From: Mycolicibacterium sp. P1-18
Lineage (GTDB): Bacteria; Actinomycetota; Actinomycetes; Mycobacteriales; Mycobacteriaceae
Direction: 5' to 3'
Assembly: GCF_008329535.1 (NCBI RefSeq)
Contig: NZ_NPKR01000014.1
Location: 62,001-126,000, forward strand
Length of the DNA: 64,000 nucleotides
Positions 23,762 through 32,164 of this stretch are shown piece by piece; position 1 is the stretch's first letter; every line of letters starts with the position of its first letter. The notes under the pieces were generated by a model. It searched no databases. It had not been told where the DNA came from and saw only the letters and a list, made by a program, of their open reading frames with translations. The translations under genes and the position numbers were made by a program.

Positions 23762-25392
23762 GCAGGTTTACCGACAAGATGTACCGCAATGCTCGCGAGA
23801 GCCTCCGGGGCATGGTCACCGGCGAACCGCACGAGCCGGTGCGGCACACCTGGGGTGAGGTGCACGAGCGTGCCCGGCGCATCGCCGGTGGTCTGGCCGC
23901 GGCCGGTGTCGGACCGGGTGACGCGGTGGGCGTGCTGGCCGGCTACCCCGTGGAGATCGCGCCGACGGCGCAGGCGCTGTGGATGCGCGGCGCCAGCCTC
24001 ACGATGCTGCACCAGCCCACGCCCCGCACCGACCTCGTCGTCTGGGCCGAGGACACCATGAACGTGATCGGAATGATCGAGGCGAAGGCCGTCATCGTCT
24101 CCGACCCGTTCCTGGTCGCCATCCCGGTGCTGGAGGAGAAGGGCATCCTGGTCCTCAAGGTCGGCGAACTGCTCGAGGCCGAGCCGGTCGACCCCGTCGA
24201 GACCGACGAGGACGACCTCGCGCTGATGCAGCTGACGTCGGGTTCGACGGGCTCGCCGAAGGCCGTACAGATCACGCACCGCAACATCCACTCCAACGCC
24301 GAGGCGATGTTCATCGGCGCGCAGTACGACGTCACCAAGGACGTCATGGTCAGCTGGCTGCCGTGCTTCCACGACATGGGCATGGTCGGCTTCCTGACCA
24401 TCCCGATGTACTTCGGCGCCGAACTGGTCAAGGTCACGCCGATGGACTTCCTGCGCGACACGCTGCTGTGGGCCAAGTTGATCGACAAGTACAAGGGCAC
24501 CATGACCGCGGCGCCCAACTTCGCGTACGCGCTGTTCGCCAAGCGGCTGCGCAACCAGGCCGAGCCCGGCCAGTTCGACCTGTCGACGCTGCGGTTCGCG
24601 CTGTCGGGCGCCGAGCCCGTCGAGCCCGCCGACGTCGAGGACCTGCTGGACGCGGGCAAGCCGTTCGGGCTCAGCCCCAAGGCCATCCTGCCCGCCTACG
24701 GCATGGCCGAGACCACGCTCGCGGTGTCGTTCTCCGAGTGCGGTGCCGGCCTGGTGGTCGACGAGGTCGACGCCGACCTGCTGGCCGCCCTGCGGCGCGC
24801 GGTGCCGTCCACCAAGGGCAACACCCGCCGGCTCGCCTCCCTCGGCCCGCTGCTGCGTGACCTGGAGGCCCGCGTCGTCGACGAGCACGGCGAGATCATG
24901 CCGGCGCGCGGCGTCGGCGTCATCGAACTCCGTGGTGAGTCGCTGACCCCCGGCTACATCACGATGGGCGGCTTCCTGCCCGCGCAGGACCAGCACGGCT
25001 GGTACGACACCGGCGACCTCGGCTACCAGATGGAGAACGGCCACATCGTGGTCTGCGGTCGCGTGAAGGACGTCATCATCATGGCGGGCCGCAACATCTA
25101 CCCGACCGACATCGAGCGCGCCGCCGGCCGCGTCAAGGGCGTCCGGCCCGGCTGCGCCGTCGCGGTTCGCCTCGACGCCGGCCACTCCCGCGAGACGTTC
25201 GCCGTCGCCGTGGAGTCCAACGCCTGGGAGGACCCGGTCGAGGTGCGCCGCATCGAGCACCAGGTGGCCCACGAGGTGGTCACCGAGGTCGACGTCCGGC
25301 CCCGCAACGTCGTGGTCCTCGGACCCGGCACCATCCCGAAGACGCCGTCGGGCAAGCTGCGGCGCGCCAACTCGGTCTCCCTGGTCACCTAG
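23758..25392 (+). CDS. pks16: acyl-CoA synthetase-like/fatty acyl-AMP ligase protein Pks16
   Basis: Despite its name, this 544-residue protein is an adenylate-forming enzyme that activates a carboxylic acid with ATP; the length equals Rv1013. The ATP/AMP loop is LTSGSTGSPKAVQ (residues about 158-170), followed by PAYGMAETTLAVSF, YDTGDLGY, GRVKDVIIMAGRNIYPTDIE, and the C-terminal catalytic lysine in PKTPSGKLRR. The FAAL or FACL choice and the fatty acid are not clear from sequence. GTG at 23758 has a strong AGGAGG site five bases upstream, which fixes the start. Related ligases are substrates of lysine acetyltransferases in mycobacteria. Confidence 0.92.
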   Translation: MSRFTDKMYRNARESLRGMVTGEPHEPVRHTWGEVHERARRIAGGLAAAGVGPGDAVGVLAGYPVEIAPTAQALWMRGASLTMLHQPTPRTDLVVWAEDTMNVIGMIEAKAVIVSDPFLVAIPVLEEKGILVLKVGELLEAEPVDPVETDEDDLALMQLTSGSTGSPKAVQITHRNIHSNAEAMFIGAQYDVTKDVMVSWLPCFHDMGMVGFLTIPMYFGAELVKVTPMDFLRDTLLWAKLIDKYKGTMTAAPNFAYALFAKRLRNQAEPGQFDLSTLRFALSGAEPVEPADVEDLLDAGKPFGLSPKAILPAYGMAETTLAVSFSECGAGLVVDEVDADLLAALRRAVPSTKGNTRRLASLGPLLRDLEARVVDEHGEIMPARGVGVIELRGESLTPGYITMGGFLPAQDQHGWYDTGDLGYQMENGHIVVCGRVKDVIIMAGRNIYPTDIERAAGRVKGVRPGCAVAVRLDAGHSRETFAVAVESNAWEDPVEVRRIEHQVAHEVVTEVDVRPRNVVVLGPGTIPKTPSGKLRRANSVSLVT

Positions 25393-25470
25393 GCCCCCGT
25401 CGCTCCTTTGCGCTGGCCTCGTCGCGAGCGCCGCGCCGTCGCGTACCCAGCATCGAGGAGACCCAGGGCA

Positions 25471-26307
25471 ATGACGAGGACGCGCGGCAGGGCCGTGGCG
25501 GCGGTGGTGGTGCTCGCCGTCGTCGGGATCTACGTCGCAGTCATCTCGGCCTACGCGCTCAGCGGCCACGGCGACGGACCCGACGACCGCCAGCCCGCCG
25601 CGAACGGTGCGCTGGTGTACCTCGACGTCGACGCCGTCTCGGGGGAGACGTTCTCGTTCGCGACCCGCGTCTCGGTGTACCCGGGGGCGAACCTGCTCGA
25701 CGCCGACGGCGATCTCCGCGGTCCACTGACCGTCGAGGTCAGCCCCGCCGCCACCACGGACGCGCTGACGTTCGCGGCCGGCACTCGGGCGGGCTCTCAA
25801 CCGGTCAGCCTCTACGCCGACGGCGACATCCGCCAGTGGCCGTTCGACGACTATCGGGCGTCCGACGTGCAGGTGCAGGTGTTCACCGGTACCGGTGCCG
25901 CGCGGGTCGCCGTACCGGTGGAGGTGGCCGTCACCGACTCGCTGACCTCGTGGTCGGTCGCCGCGAGCGAGACCAACTCCGGCGGGGGGAAGGTCCTCGA
26001 CGTCGACGTCGCACGCACCGGCGCGACAATGGGCTTCGGCATCGCGATGTGCGTCGTGCTGCTCGTCCTGCCGATCTGCACGCTGACCGTGTCGATCCAG
26101 ACGCTGCGGGGACGCAAGCAGTTCCTGCCCCCGATCGTCACGTGGTTCGCGGTGATGCTGTTCTCCGTCCTGCCCATCCGCAACCTGTTCCCCGGGTCGC
26201 CACCGATGGGATCGTGGGTCGACTACACCGTGGTGCTGTGGGTCGTCATGGGCCTGACGACCTCGTTGGCCCTCTACATCACCGCGTGGTGGCGACTGGC
26301 GCCCTGA
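25471..26307 (+). CDS. DUF4436-family membrane protein
   Basis: The 278-residue protein has an N-terminal transmembrane anchor (about 9-29), an external beta-rich domain (about 35-180), and three C-terminal spans (about 188-212, 223-238 and 247-270) separated by the RGRKQFLPP loop. This layout matches the DUF4436 family. The external part contains acidic and aromatic segments (DIRQWPFDDYRASDVQVQVF) but no catalytic motif. The ATG at 25471 follows a GAGGAG about ten bases upstream. It follows pks16 by 78 bases in the same direction. Function is unknown. Confidence 0.75.
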   Translation: MTRTRGRAVAAVVVLAVVGIYVAVISAYALSGHGDGPDDRQPAANGALVYLDVDAVSGETFSFATRVSVYPGANLLDADGDLRGPLTVEVSPAATTDALTFAAGTRAGSQPVSLYADGDIRQWPFDDYRASDVQVQVFTGTGAARVAVPVEVAVTDSLTSWSVAASETNSGGGKVLDVDVARTGATMGFGIAMCVVLLVLPICTLTVSIQTLRGRKQFLPPIVTWFAVMLFSVLPIRNLFPGSPPMGSWVDYTVVLWVVMGLTTSLALYITAWWRLAP

Positions 26308-26329
26308 TCGCGCCGTCGGGGGTCCTCGC

Positions 26330-26335
26330 TACGGT
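26330..26335 (+). promoter_or_regulatory. -10 element of leaderless ABC exporter operon
   Basis: TACGGT, six bases, then the ATG at 26342 of the ATP-binding subunit. Confidence 0.5.
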
Positions 26336-26341
26336 TGACCC

Positions 26342-27313
26342 ATGAACGCCCCGGCGATCGAGGCCGTCGACCTCGTCAAGAGGTTCGGCGCCGCCGACGA
26401 GCGCCCCGCCGTCGACGGCGTCAGCTTCTCGGTTCCCCAGGGCACCGTACTCGGCCTCCTGGGACCCAACGGTGCAGGCAAGACCACCACCGTCCGCATG
26501 ATGACGACGCTGTCGGAACCCACCAGCGGCACCGCCCGGGTCGCCGGCCACGACGTCCGGACCGAACCCGACATGGTCCGCCGCAACATGGGGGTCACCG
26601 GTCAGGCGGCGACCGTCGACGAACTGCTGACCGGTCGCGAGAACATCCGGATGATCGGCGGCCTCTACGGACTCGGCCGCCGAGACCTCAAGCGCCGTAG
26701 CGACCAGCTGCTCGAGCAGTTCTCCATCGCCGAGGCCGCCGACCGTCCGGTGAAGACCTACTCGGGCGGCATGCGGCGGCGCATCGACCTCGCGGTCAGC
26801 CTGATCGCCTCGCCCCCGGTGCTGTTCCTCGACGAGCCCACCACCGGCCTGGACCCGCGCAGCCGCGCCGACCTGTGGGACGTCTTGCGCGGCCTCGTCG
26901 CCCAGGGCACGACGCTGCTGCTGACCACCCAATACCTGGAGGAAGCCGACCAGCTCGCCGACGACATCGTCGTCGTCGACCGGGGTCGCATCATCGCCGA
27001 GGGCACTCCGCTTCAGCTCAAGCAGCAGGCGGGCCGGGCCAGCCTGGTCGTGACGGTGTCGAATGCCGCCGACGTGGAGACCGCGCGTGGCTTGCTGGCC
27101 GAGTCCGGCGCCGACGTGCACGTCGACGCCGGCGCGCGGCAGCTCACCGCGAGTGCGGAGGGCATCGCCGACCTGACCCGGGTGGCCGGCTGGTTGCACC
27201 GCCACGAGATCGACGTCGACGACATCGGGTTGTCGCGGCCCAGCCTCGACGACGTGTTCCTCTCGCTCACCGGACGTCGCGCCGAGGACGACGAGGAAGG
27301 AGTCGGCCCGTGA
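26342..27313 (+). CDS. ABC exporter ATP-binding protein (DrrA-like)
   Basis: The 323-residue subunit powers export through the membrane protein encoded next. It has Walker A GPNGAGKTTT (residues about 41-50), signature YSGGMRRRIDLA, Walker B VLFLDEPTTGLD, and a switch His replaced by Gln in LLTTQYLEEAD, as in DrrA-type proteins. The C-terminal 90 residues match the DrrA extension. The family moves lipids or drugs such as daunorubicin and phthiocerol lipids; the cargo here is unknown. Its stop overlaps the permease GTG (GTGA). Confidence 0.93.
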   Translation: MNAPAIEAVDLVKRFGAADERPAVDGVSFSVPQGTVLGLLGPNGAGKTTTVRMMTTLSEPTSGTARVAGHDVRTEPDMVRRNMGVTGQAATVDELLTGRENIRMIGGLYGLGRRDLKRRSDQLLEQFSIAEAADRPVKTYSGGMRRRIDLAVSLIASPPVLFLDEPTTGLDPRSRADLWDVLRGLVAQGTTLLLTTQYLEEADQLADDIVVVDRGRIIAEGTPLQLKQQAGRASLVVTVSNAADVETARGLLAESGADVHVDAGARQLTASAEGIADLTRVAGWLHRHEIDVDDIGLSRPSLDDVFLSLTGRRAEDDEEGVGP

Positions 27314-28152
27314 CGACGACCGCACCGAACGTGGACGCGTCCCGCCCGGTCACGCATCCCACCAACATCGTGCAGCAGTCCTGGATCATGGTGAAGCGCA
27401 ACATGATCCACACCAAGCGCATGCCAGAGATGTTGAGTGACGTCACGGTGCAGCCCATCATGTTCGTGCTGCTGTTCGCGTTCGTGTTCGGTGCCTCGAT
27501 CGCCAACACCGGCGGAGCGTCCTACCGCGAGTTCCTGCTGCCCGGCATCATGGGGCAGACGATCGTGTTCACGGCCTTCGTCGTGGCATCCGGCATCACC
27601 GCCGACGTGGAGAAGGGCGTCATCGACCGGTTCAGGTCGCTGCCCATCCGGCGGTCCTCGGTGCTGATCGGCCGCAGCGTGGCCAGCCTCATCCACTCCT
27701 CGATCGGCATCGTGGTCATGACGATCACCGGCCTCTGCATCGGCTGGCGCATCCGCGGTGGGGTCGCCGACGCGGTGCTCGCCTTCGCGCTGATCCTGGT
27801 GTTCGGCTTCGGGATGATCTGGTTCGGCATCCTGGTCGGCTCGCTGATGCGGTCGGTCGAGGCGGTCAACGGCGTCATGTTCACCGTGCTGTTCCCGATC
27901 ACGTTCCTGGCCAACACCTTTGCCCCGACCGAACCGATGCCGCGGTGGCTCCGCGTGATCGCCGAGTGGAACCCGGTGTCGTCACTGGCCCAGGCAATGC
28001 GCGAATTGTGGGGCAACGGTCCGCCGGCGCCGCCGGAGGCGCAGTTGCCGCTGCATCACCCGGTGCTGTCCACCATCCTGTGGTCGTTGGCCATCACCGC
28101 GGTGATCGCGCCGTTCGCGTTGCGTGCCTACGCGCGACGCACCTCGGACTAG
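27310..28152 (+). CDS. ABC-2 type exporter permease (DrrB-like)
   Basis: The 280-residue membrane subunit has six predicted spans and the ABC-2 signature region (EKGVIDRFRSLPIRRSSVLIGR) between the second and third spans. The late segment LFPITFLANTFAPTEPMPRWLRVIAEWNPVS is typical of DrrB. It would dimerise and pair with two copies of the preceding ATPase. The GTG at 27310 is coupled to the ATPase stop. No glycosyl, lipid or polyketide gene is adjacent to suggest the cargo. Confidence 0.92.
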   Translation: MTTTAPNVDASRPVTHPTNIVQQSWIMVKRNMIHTKRMPEMLSDVTVQPIMFVLLFAFVFGASIANTGGASYREFLLPGIMGQTIVFTAFVVASGITADVEKGVIDRFRSLPIRRSSVLIGRSVASLIHSSIGIVVMTITGLCIGWRIRGGVADAVLAFALILVFGFGMIWFGILVGSLMRSVEAVNGVMFTVLFPITFLANTFAPTEPMPRWLRVIAEWNPVSSLAQAMRELWGNGPPAPPEAQLPLHHPVLSTILWSLAITAVIAPFALRAYARRTSD

Positions 28153-28161
28153 CGCCGAAGT

Positions 28162-28188
28162 CACGCCAGGTGGTGGCTACCAGGCGTG
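28162..28188. terminator. hairpin between ABC permease and pth
   Basis: The arms 28162-28173 and 28177-28188 pair at 10 of 12 positions around a 3-base loop, and the pth stop codon forms the start of the right arm. It lies between convergent genes and could act in both directions. No U-run follows. Confidence 0.55.
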
Positions 28189-28752
28189 CACGGTGTTCTG
28201 CGCCGTCTCCAGCCCCAACTCGATCAGCAGTTCGGTGGCGTCGGCGGCCTGCTCACAGATCAGGCCGACCTCCGGGCGCTCGGCGGCGCTGAAGTTCTCC
28301 AGCACGAACGTCGCGGGATCCTTGCGGCCCGGCGGCCGGCCGACGCCGACGCGCACGCGCTGAAAGTTCTTGGTGCCCAACGCGGACGCGACCGAACGCA
28401 ACCCGTTGTGGCCGCCCTCGCCGCCGCCCAACTTGAGCCGGATCCGACCGAAGTCGATGTCCAACTCGTCGTGGATGGTAATGACGTCGGCGGGGGCCAC
28501 CGAGTAGAAGTTGGCCAGCGGACCGACCTGGCGCCCCGACTCGTTCATGTACGTGCGCGGCTTGGCCAGTACGACCGACCGGCCGCCGAGGCGGCCCGTG
28601 GCCACCTCGGCGCCCGACTTCTTGTGCACCTTGAATCCCGAACCGATGCGATCGGCCAGGACGTCGGCGACGAGGAAGCCCAGGTTGTGCCGCGTCGTCT
28701 CGTATCGCGGTCCGGGATTGCCAAGGCCGACCACCAGGAGTGGTTCGGCCAC
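28177..28752 (-). CDS. pth: peptidyl-tRNA hydrolase
   Basis: Pth recycles tRNA from prematurely released peptidyl-tRNA. The 191-residue protein has the family opening VVGLGNPGPRYETTRHNLGF, which contains the catalytic His and the conserved Asn. PRTYMNESG and HDELDIDFGRIRLKLGGGEGGHNGLRS supply the catalytic Asp and the substrate Asn. GTG at 28752 starts five bases after the rplY stop, so rplY and pth form one operon, as Rv1015c-Rv1014c in M. tuberculosis. Confidence 0.97.
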   Translation of the reverse strand: MAEPLLVVGLGNPGPRYETTRHNLGFLVADVLADRIGSGFKVHKKSGAEVATGRLGGRSVVLAKPRTYMNESGRQVGPLANFYSVAPADVITIHDELDIDFGRIRLKLGGGEGGHNGLRSVASALGTKNFQRVRVGVGRPPGRKDPATFVLENFSAAERPEVGLICEQAADATELLIELGLETAQNTVHAW

Positions 28753-28757
28753 GGCGA

Positions 28758-29423
28758 CTACTCGGACTCGGAGGTGTCGGACTCGTCCTCGGTCGCCTCG
28801 GCCGCTTCGGCGGCGGGCGCCTCGGTGGCCTCGCCGGCACCCTCGGCCTCGAGGTCCGCGGCGGTCGGCGCCGGGATCACGTTGACGACCAGCAGCTCGG
28901 GATCGGAGATCAGCGTGACGCCCTCGGGCAGCGGGATCTGCGAGGCGAGGAACTGCGTGCCCGCGGGGATGCCCTCGACCGACAGCGTCAGGCTCTCGGG
29001 GATCGACATGGCGTCGGACTCGATCTCGATGGTGTTCGACTCCTGGTTGACCAGGGTGTCGGGGCCGGCGTCGCCCTCGACGACGACCTGGATCTCGACG
29101 GTGACGCGCTCGCCGCGGCGGACGATGATCAGGTCGACGTGCTGGATGTTGCGACGGATCGGGTGGATCTCGATGGCCTTGGGCAGCGCGAGCGCCTCGG
29201 TGCCGTCGATGTCGAGGGTCAGCACGGCGTTGGTGCCGAAGTTGCGCAGCACGGCGGCGAATTCGCGCGCGGGCAGCGTGAGGTGCTGGGGATCGGCGCC
29301 GTGGCCGTAGAGCACCGCGGGCACCTTGCCGTCGCGACGGGCCTGACGCGACGCGCCCTTGCCGGTCTTGGCGCGGACCTCAGCGGTCAGATTGTTCGAT
29401 GCGTGGGCCGCAGTCTTGGCCAT
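28758..29423 (-). CDS. rplY: 50S ribosomal protein bL25 (CTC-type)
   Basis: The 221-residue protein binds 5S rRNA. It has the N-terminal L25 domain (NLTAEVRAKTGKGASRQARR, then KVPAVLYGHGADPQHL) followed by the C-terminal TL5/CTC beta domain (about 100-195) and an acidic Glu/Ala tail (about 195-221). CTC-type proteins are general stress proteins in some bacteria. I chose the ATG at 29423 because AGGAG lies seven bases upstream; an in-frame ATG 36 bases earlier lacks such a site. It is co-transcribed with pth. Confidence 0.95.
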   Translation of the reverse strand: MAKTAAHASNNLTAEVRAKTGKGASRQARRDGKVPAVLYGHGADPQHLTLPAREFAAVLRNFGTNAVLTLDIDGTEALALPKAIEIHPIRRNIQHVDLIIVRRGERVTVEIQVVVEGDAGPDTLVNQESNTIEIESDAMSIPESLTLSVEGIPAGTQFLASQIPLPEGVTLISDPELLVVNVIPAPTAADLEAEGAGEATEAPAAEAAEATEDESDTSESE

Positions 29424-29585
29424 GTGTGTCGCTCCTGTGCCGGTTCGTTCGGGTGGCACGGTGAGGGCGACTAGAAGCAGCGCAGCTGCGAATCGGTTCC
29501 CGTCGATAACGGTAGGCCACTGAAGTTCGAAGACTCAGCGGTCCACCCTCGCCGTGATCGTCGCCAAGGTTAGCGCACGCGGCGG

Positions 29586-30452
29586 CTAGATCGAAAATTT
29601 GGTGCCGGTGAGCTGCTCGGACAGGTCCCACAGGGCGCGCGCGGTGCGGGCGTTGCGGGCCAGCGGGCTGCGGGTGGACAACCCGGTGGGCCCGGCCATC
29701 CCGAACTTGGGGCCGACGAATGCGTCACCCGGTAGCACCTGCGACGCGGCGAACAGCGTCTGGCGGGCGCCGAAGTCGGCATCGGTGGCCAGCTTGTTGC
29801 CCAGCGACAGCAGTGCGCCGCTGATCCTGCCCTCGGAATGCCCCTGCAGGTTGGTCGCCGAGTACCCGGGGTGGGCCGAGACCGCCGCGACCGCCGAGTC
29901 CACAGCGTCGAGGCGCCGTTGTAGTTCGCTGGTGAACAGCAGGTTGGCGAGCTTGGACTGACCGTAGGCCAGCCACGCGGAGTACGGCCGCGCCTTCCAG
30001 TTGAGGTCCTTGAGGCTGATCTTGCCCATCAGGTGCAACATCGACGACACCGTCACCACGCGGTCGGTGATCTTGGGCAGCAGCAGGTTGGTCAGCGCGA
30101 AGTGGCCGAGGTGATTGGTGCCGATCTGGCTCTCGAAGCCGTCGACGGTCTGCGCGTACGGCACGGCCATGATCCCGGCGTTGTTGACCAGCACGTCGAC
30201 GGACTCGACCGAGTCGGCGAAGGCCCGCACCGAGGACAGATCCTGCAGGTCGAGCTTGCGCACGTCCACCTCGCCGCGCATGCCTGCCGCGGCGGCGCGC
30301 CCCTTCTCCACGTTGCGGACCGCGACGATCACCGTGGCGCCGACGCGCGCAAGCTCACGGGCGGTGACCTCGCCGAGGCCGCTGTTGGCGCCGGTGACGA
30401 TCACGGTGCGGCCGGCGAACGAGGGCAGGTCTGCGGCGGTCCAGTCGGTCAT
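29586..30452 (-). CDS. short-chain dehydrogenase/reductase
   Basis: The 288-residue SDR has the cofactor motif TGANSGLGEVTARE (residues about 19-32), the NNAGIMAVP strand motif, and the active site YGQSKLANLLF with Ser upstream in TVSSMLHL. The retinol-dehydrogenase-like spacing and the Arg/Asn pattern after the first strand suggest NADP(H). The substrate is unknown. It sits alone between rplY and the LpqT-type lipoproteins, a position not occupied by an SDR in M. tuberculosis as far as I recall. Confidence 0.88.
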   Translation of the reverse strand: MTDWTAADLPSFAGRTVIVTGANSGLGEVTARELARVGATVIVAVRNVEKGRAAAAGMRGEVDVRKLDLQDLSSVRAFADSVESVDVLVNNAGIMAVPYAQTVDGFESQIGTNHLGHFALTNLLLPKITDRVVTVSSMLHLMGKISLKDLNWKARPYSAWLAYGQSKLANLLFTSELQRRLDAVDSAVAAVSAHPGYSATNLQGHSEGRISGALLSLGNKLATDADFGARQTLFAASQVLPGDAFVGPKFGMAGPTGLSTRSPLARNARTARALWDLSEQLTGTKFSI

Positions 30453-30480
30453 GGCGTCACCCTAGTGCCCGGCTGCGCGA

Positions 30481-31143
30481 CTACTTCTTGGCGACGGTGA
30501 AGCCCTTGATGATGGCCTCGATGTCCGGCCCGTCCTTCTGCGCCTCGTCGGCGAACGTCGTCACGGTCAGCTGGATCAGATACTTCTGCCCCGGCAGGCC
30601 GACCCTGGCCGGGGTGCCCTCGGCGATGACGATCCTGTTGTAGCTCTGCATCCGCTGGCCGTTGAGGTCGTAGGTGCCCTCGATCATCGACGACGGGAAG
30701 CCCTTGAAGTCGTCGGTCGAGTCGTTCAGCTTGCTGAAGTTCTGCGACAACTCGGCGTCGCCGTCGGCGTGCTTGAGCGCTTCGCGGACGTCGAAGGTTC
30801 CGTCGAGCTGGAAGACGAGCAGCATCGCCGTCGGGTAGGTGTCGCCCTTGGCGATCGTGCGCGTGCCGGGGGAGAGGTTGACGTTGAAGTACGGCTTCCA
30901 GCCCGGCGGCTGCGGCACGGTCACGGTCAGGTCGGTCAGCTTGTCGGGCGCGACGGGGGCGCCGGTGATGCCGATGTTCTCGAAGTACGTCGACAGCGAG
31001 ATGGGCTTCTCGGCGTTCGGCGCGGTGGTGGTCGTCGACGTGGTCGTCGTCCAGATCGACTTGTAGTCGGGGGTCGACGGCCCGCATCCGGCCACGGCCA
31101 GCGCGATCGCGGTCGCGGCGATCGCGGCCCCGGCGCGCCTCAG
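30481..31143 (-). CDS. lpqT: LpqT-like lipoprotein, apparent CTG start
   Basis: The 220-residue precursor has a compact lipoprotein signal: residues 2-3 are Arg-Arg, the core is AGAAIAATAIALA, and the lipobox ends AVAGC. A Thr-rich linker follows, then the LpqN/LpqT domain (STYFENIGI to the C-terminus). No ATG, GTG or TTG exists in frame upstream near the signal, and any downstream start would delete it. The only sensible initiator is CTG at 31143, which overlaps the previous TGA (CTGA) and has AAGGTGG seven bases upstream. Equivalent to Rv1016c. Confidence 0.87.
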   Translation of the reverse strand: MRRAGAAIAATAIALAVAGCGPSTPDYKSIWTTTTSTTTTAPNAEKPISLSTYFENIGITGAPVAPDKLTDLTVTVPQPPGWKPYFNVNLSPGTRTIAKGDTYPTAMLLVFQLDGTFDVREALKHADGDAELSQNFSKLNDSTDDFKGFPSSMIEGTYDLNGQRMQSYNRIVIAEGTPARVGLPGQKYLIQLTVTTFADEAQKDGPDIEAIIKGFTVAKK

Positions 31144-31814
31144 GAGACCGCCACCTTGAAGCCGGTCACGATGCCCTTGAGCGGCGGATTCGCGGCGATC
31201 AGTTGATCGGTGGGCGTGGTGACGGTGAGCTGCGCGAGGTACCGCTTGCCGGTCGACGGCACGTCGGCGATGACGATGCGGTTGTAGTGCTGCGTGGCGC
31301 CGGTGACGCCCTGGGCGGCGGCCGACGGGAAGCCGTCGTAGTCGTCGTAGGACTCGGTGACGTCGCTGGCCGCCGCCGGCAGGGCGTCGGCGTTGGCGTG
31401 GCGGACGGCGTCCTTGGGGTCGAACGGTCCGGTGAGCTCGACGGCCATCAGCGTCACCGACGGCCCGTTGCCCGTCTGGCCGACCGGCTGGATGAACTCG
31501 ACGCCGGTCGAGAACAGCGGGTCGTTGGTCTGCGCCCAGCCGTCGGGCACCGGCACGCTCACGGTGAGGCCGGGCGCCTGGTCGAGGTGCACGGGTGCGC
31601 CGGCCACGTTGATCGACGCCAGATAGTCGCGGAAACCCTGCGGCCGATCGGCCGGCGCCGCGGGAGCCGGCGGGGCCGGCGTCATCTCCGGCGTGTCGCT
31701 CGTCGGAGTCGACGACGGCGAGGTGGACGACGACGCGGCGTCCTGGCTGGCCGAGGAGCATCCGGCCAGGACCAGTGCGGTCGCCAGCACGCCCACGCAG
31801 CCCCGCAGGATCAC
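31140..31814 (-). CDS. LpqN/LpqT-family lipoprotein, second copy
   Basis: The 224-residue precursor has a signal VILRGCVGVLATALVLAGC with lipobox LAGC, a Ser/Thr/Pro linker, and an LpqN/LpqT domain (FRDYLASINV onward) similar to its downstream neighbour, so the pair arose by tandem duplication. The GTG at 31814 overlaps the stop of the ArsC-like gene (GTGA), and its own TGA overlaps the CTG of lpqT. The order prsA, arsC-like, lipoprotein, lpqT therefore reads as one coupled chain. Confidence 0.85.
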   Translation of the reverse strand: MILRGCVGVLATALVLAGCSSASQDAASSSTSPSSTPTSDTPEMTPAPPAPAAPADRPQGFRDYLASINVAGAPVHLDQAPGLTVSVPVPDGWAQTNDPLFSTGVEFIQPVGQTGNGPSVTLMAVELTGPFDPKDAVRHANADALPAAASDVTESYDDYDGFPSAAAQGVTGATQHYNRIVIADVPSTGKRYLAQLTVTTPTDQLIAANPPLKGIVTGFKVAVS

Positions 31815-32164
31815 AGGAGCTCGCGGACGTCGTCGACCGGCCGGGCCAGCCGGGTGCCCTTGGCGGTGACCACGAACGGCCGCTCGATGAGCGCCGGGTG
31901 CTCGGCGAGGGCGTCGAGGAGTTCGTCGTCGGAGGCGTCGGCGAGCCTCAGTTCGGCGTACAGCGCGTCGCGGCTGCGCACGGCGGCCCGGACGGGGATG
32001 CCCGCATCGGCGATCAGCTTCTGCAACTCCGCGCGGGTCGGGGGCGTCTTCAGGTACTGGATCACGGTCGGCTCGATGCCGTTGTCCCGCAACAGTTCCA
32101 AAATCTTGCGCGACGTCGAGCACCGGGGGTTGTGATAGATGACGCTCTCACCCATCTCAGGCAT
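31811..32164 (-). CDS. ArsC-family arsenate reductase-like protein
   Basis: The 117-residue thioredoxin-fold protein has the glutaredoxin-dependent ArsC motif HNPRCSTSRK with the catalytic Cys, and the RPFVV segment that supplies the conserved Arg and cis-Pro. YfgD-type paralogues share these features, so arsenate may not be the true substrate. Two starts are possible, ATG at 32164 (used here; overlaps prsA by eight bases) and ATG at 32155. No other arsenic gene is nearby. Confidence 0.83.
   Translation of the reverse strand: MPEMGESVIYHNPRCSTSRKILELLRDNGIEPTVIQYLKTPPTRAELQKLIADAGIPVRAAVRSRDALYAELRLADASDDELLDALAEHPALIERPFVVTAKGTRLARPVDDVRELL

Noticed and set aside
23200..25800. An 866-codon minus-strand frame opposite ispE and pks16
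   Set aside because: A GC shadow with repetitive composition; pks16 on the plus strand is unmistakable.
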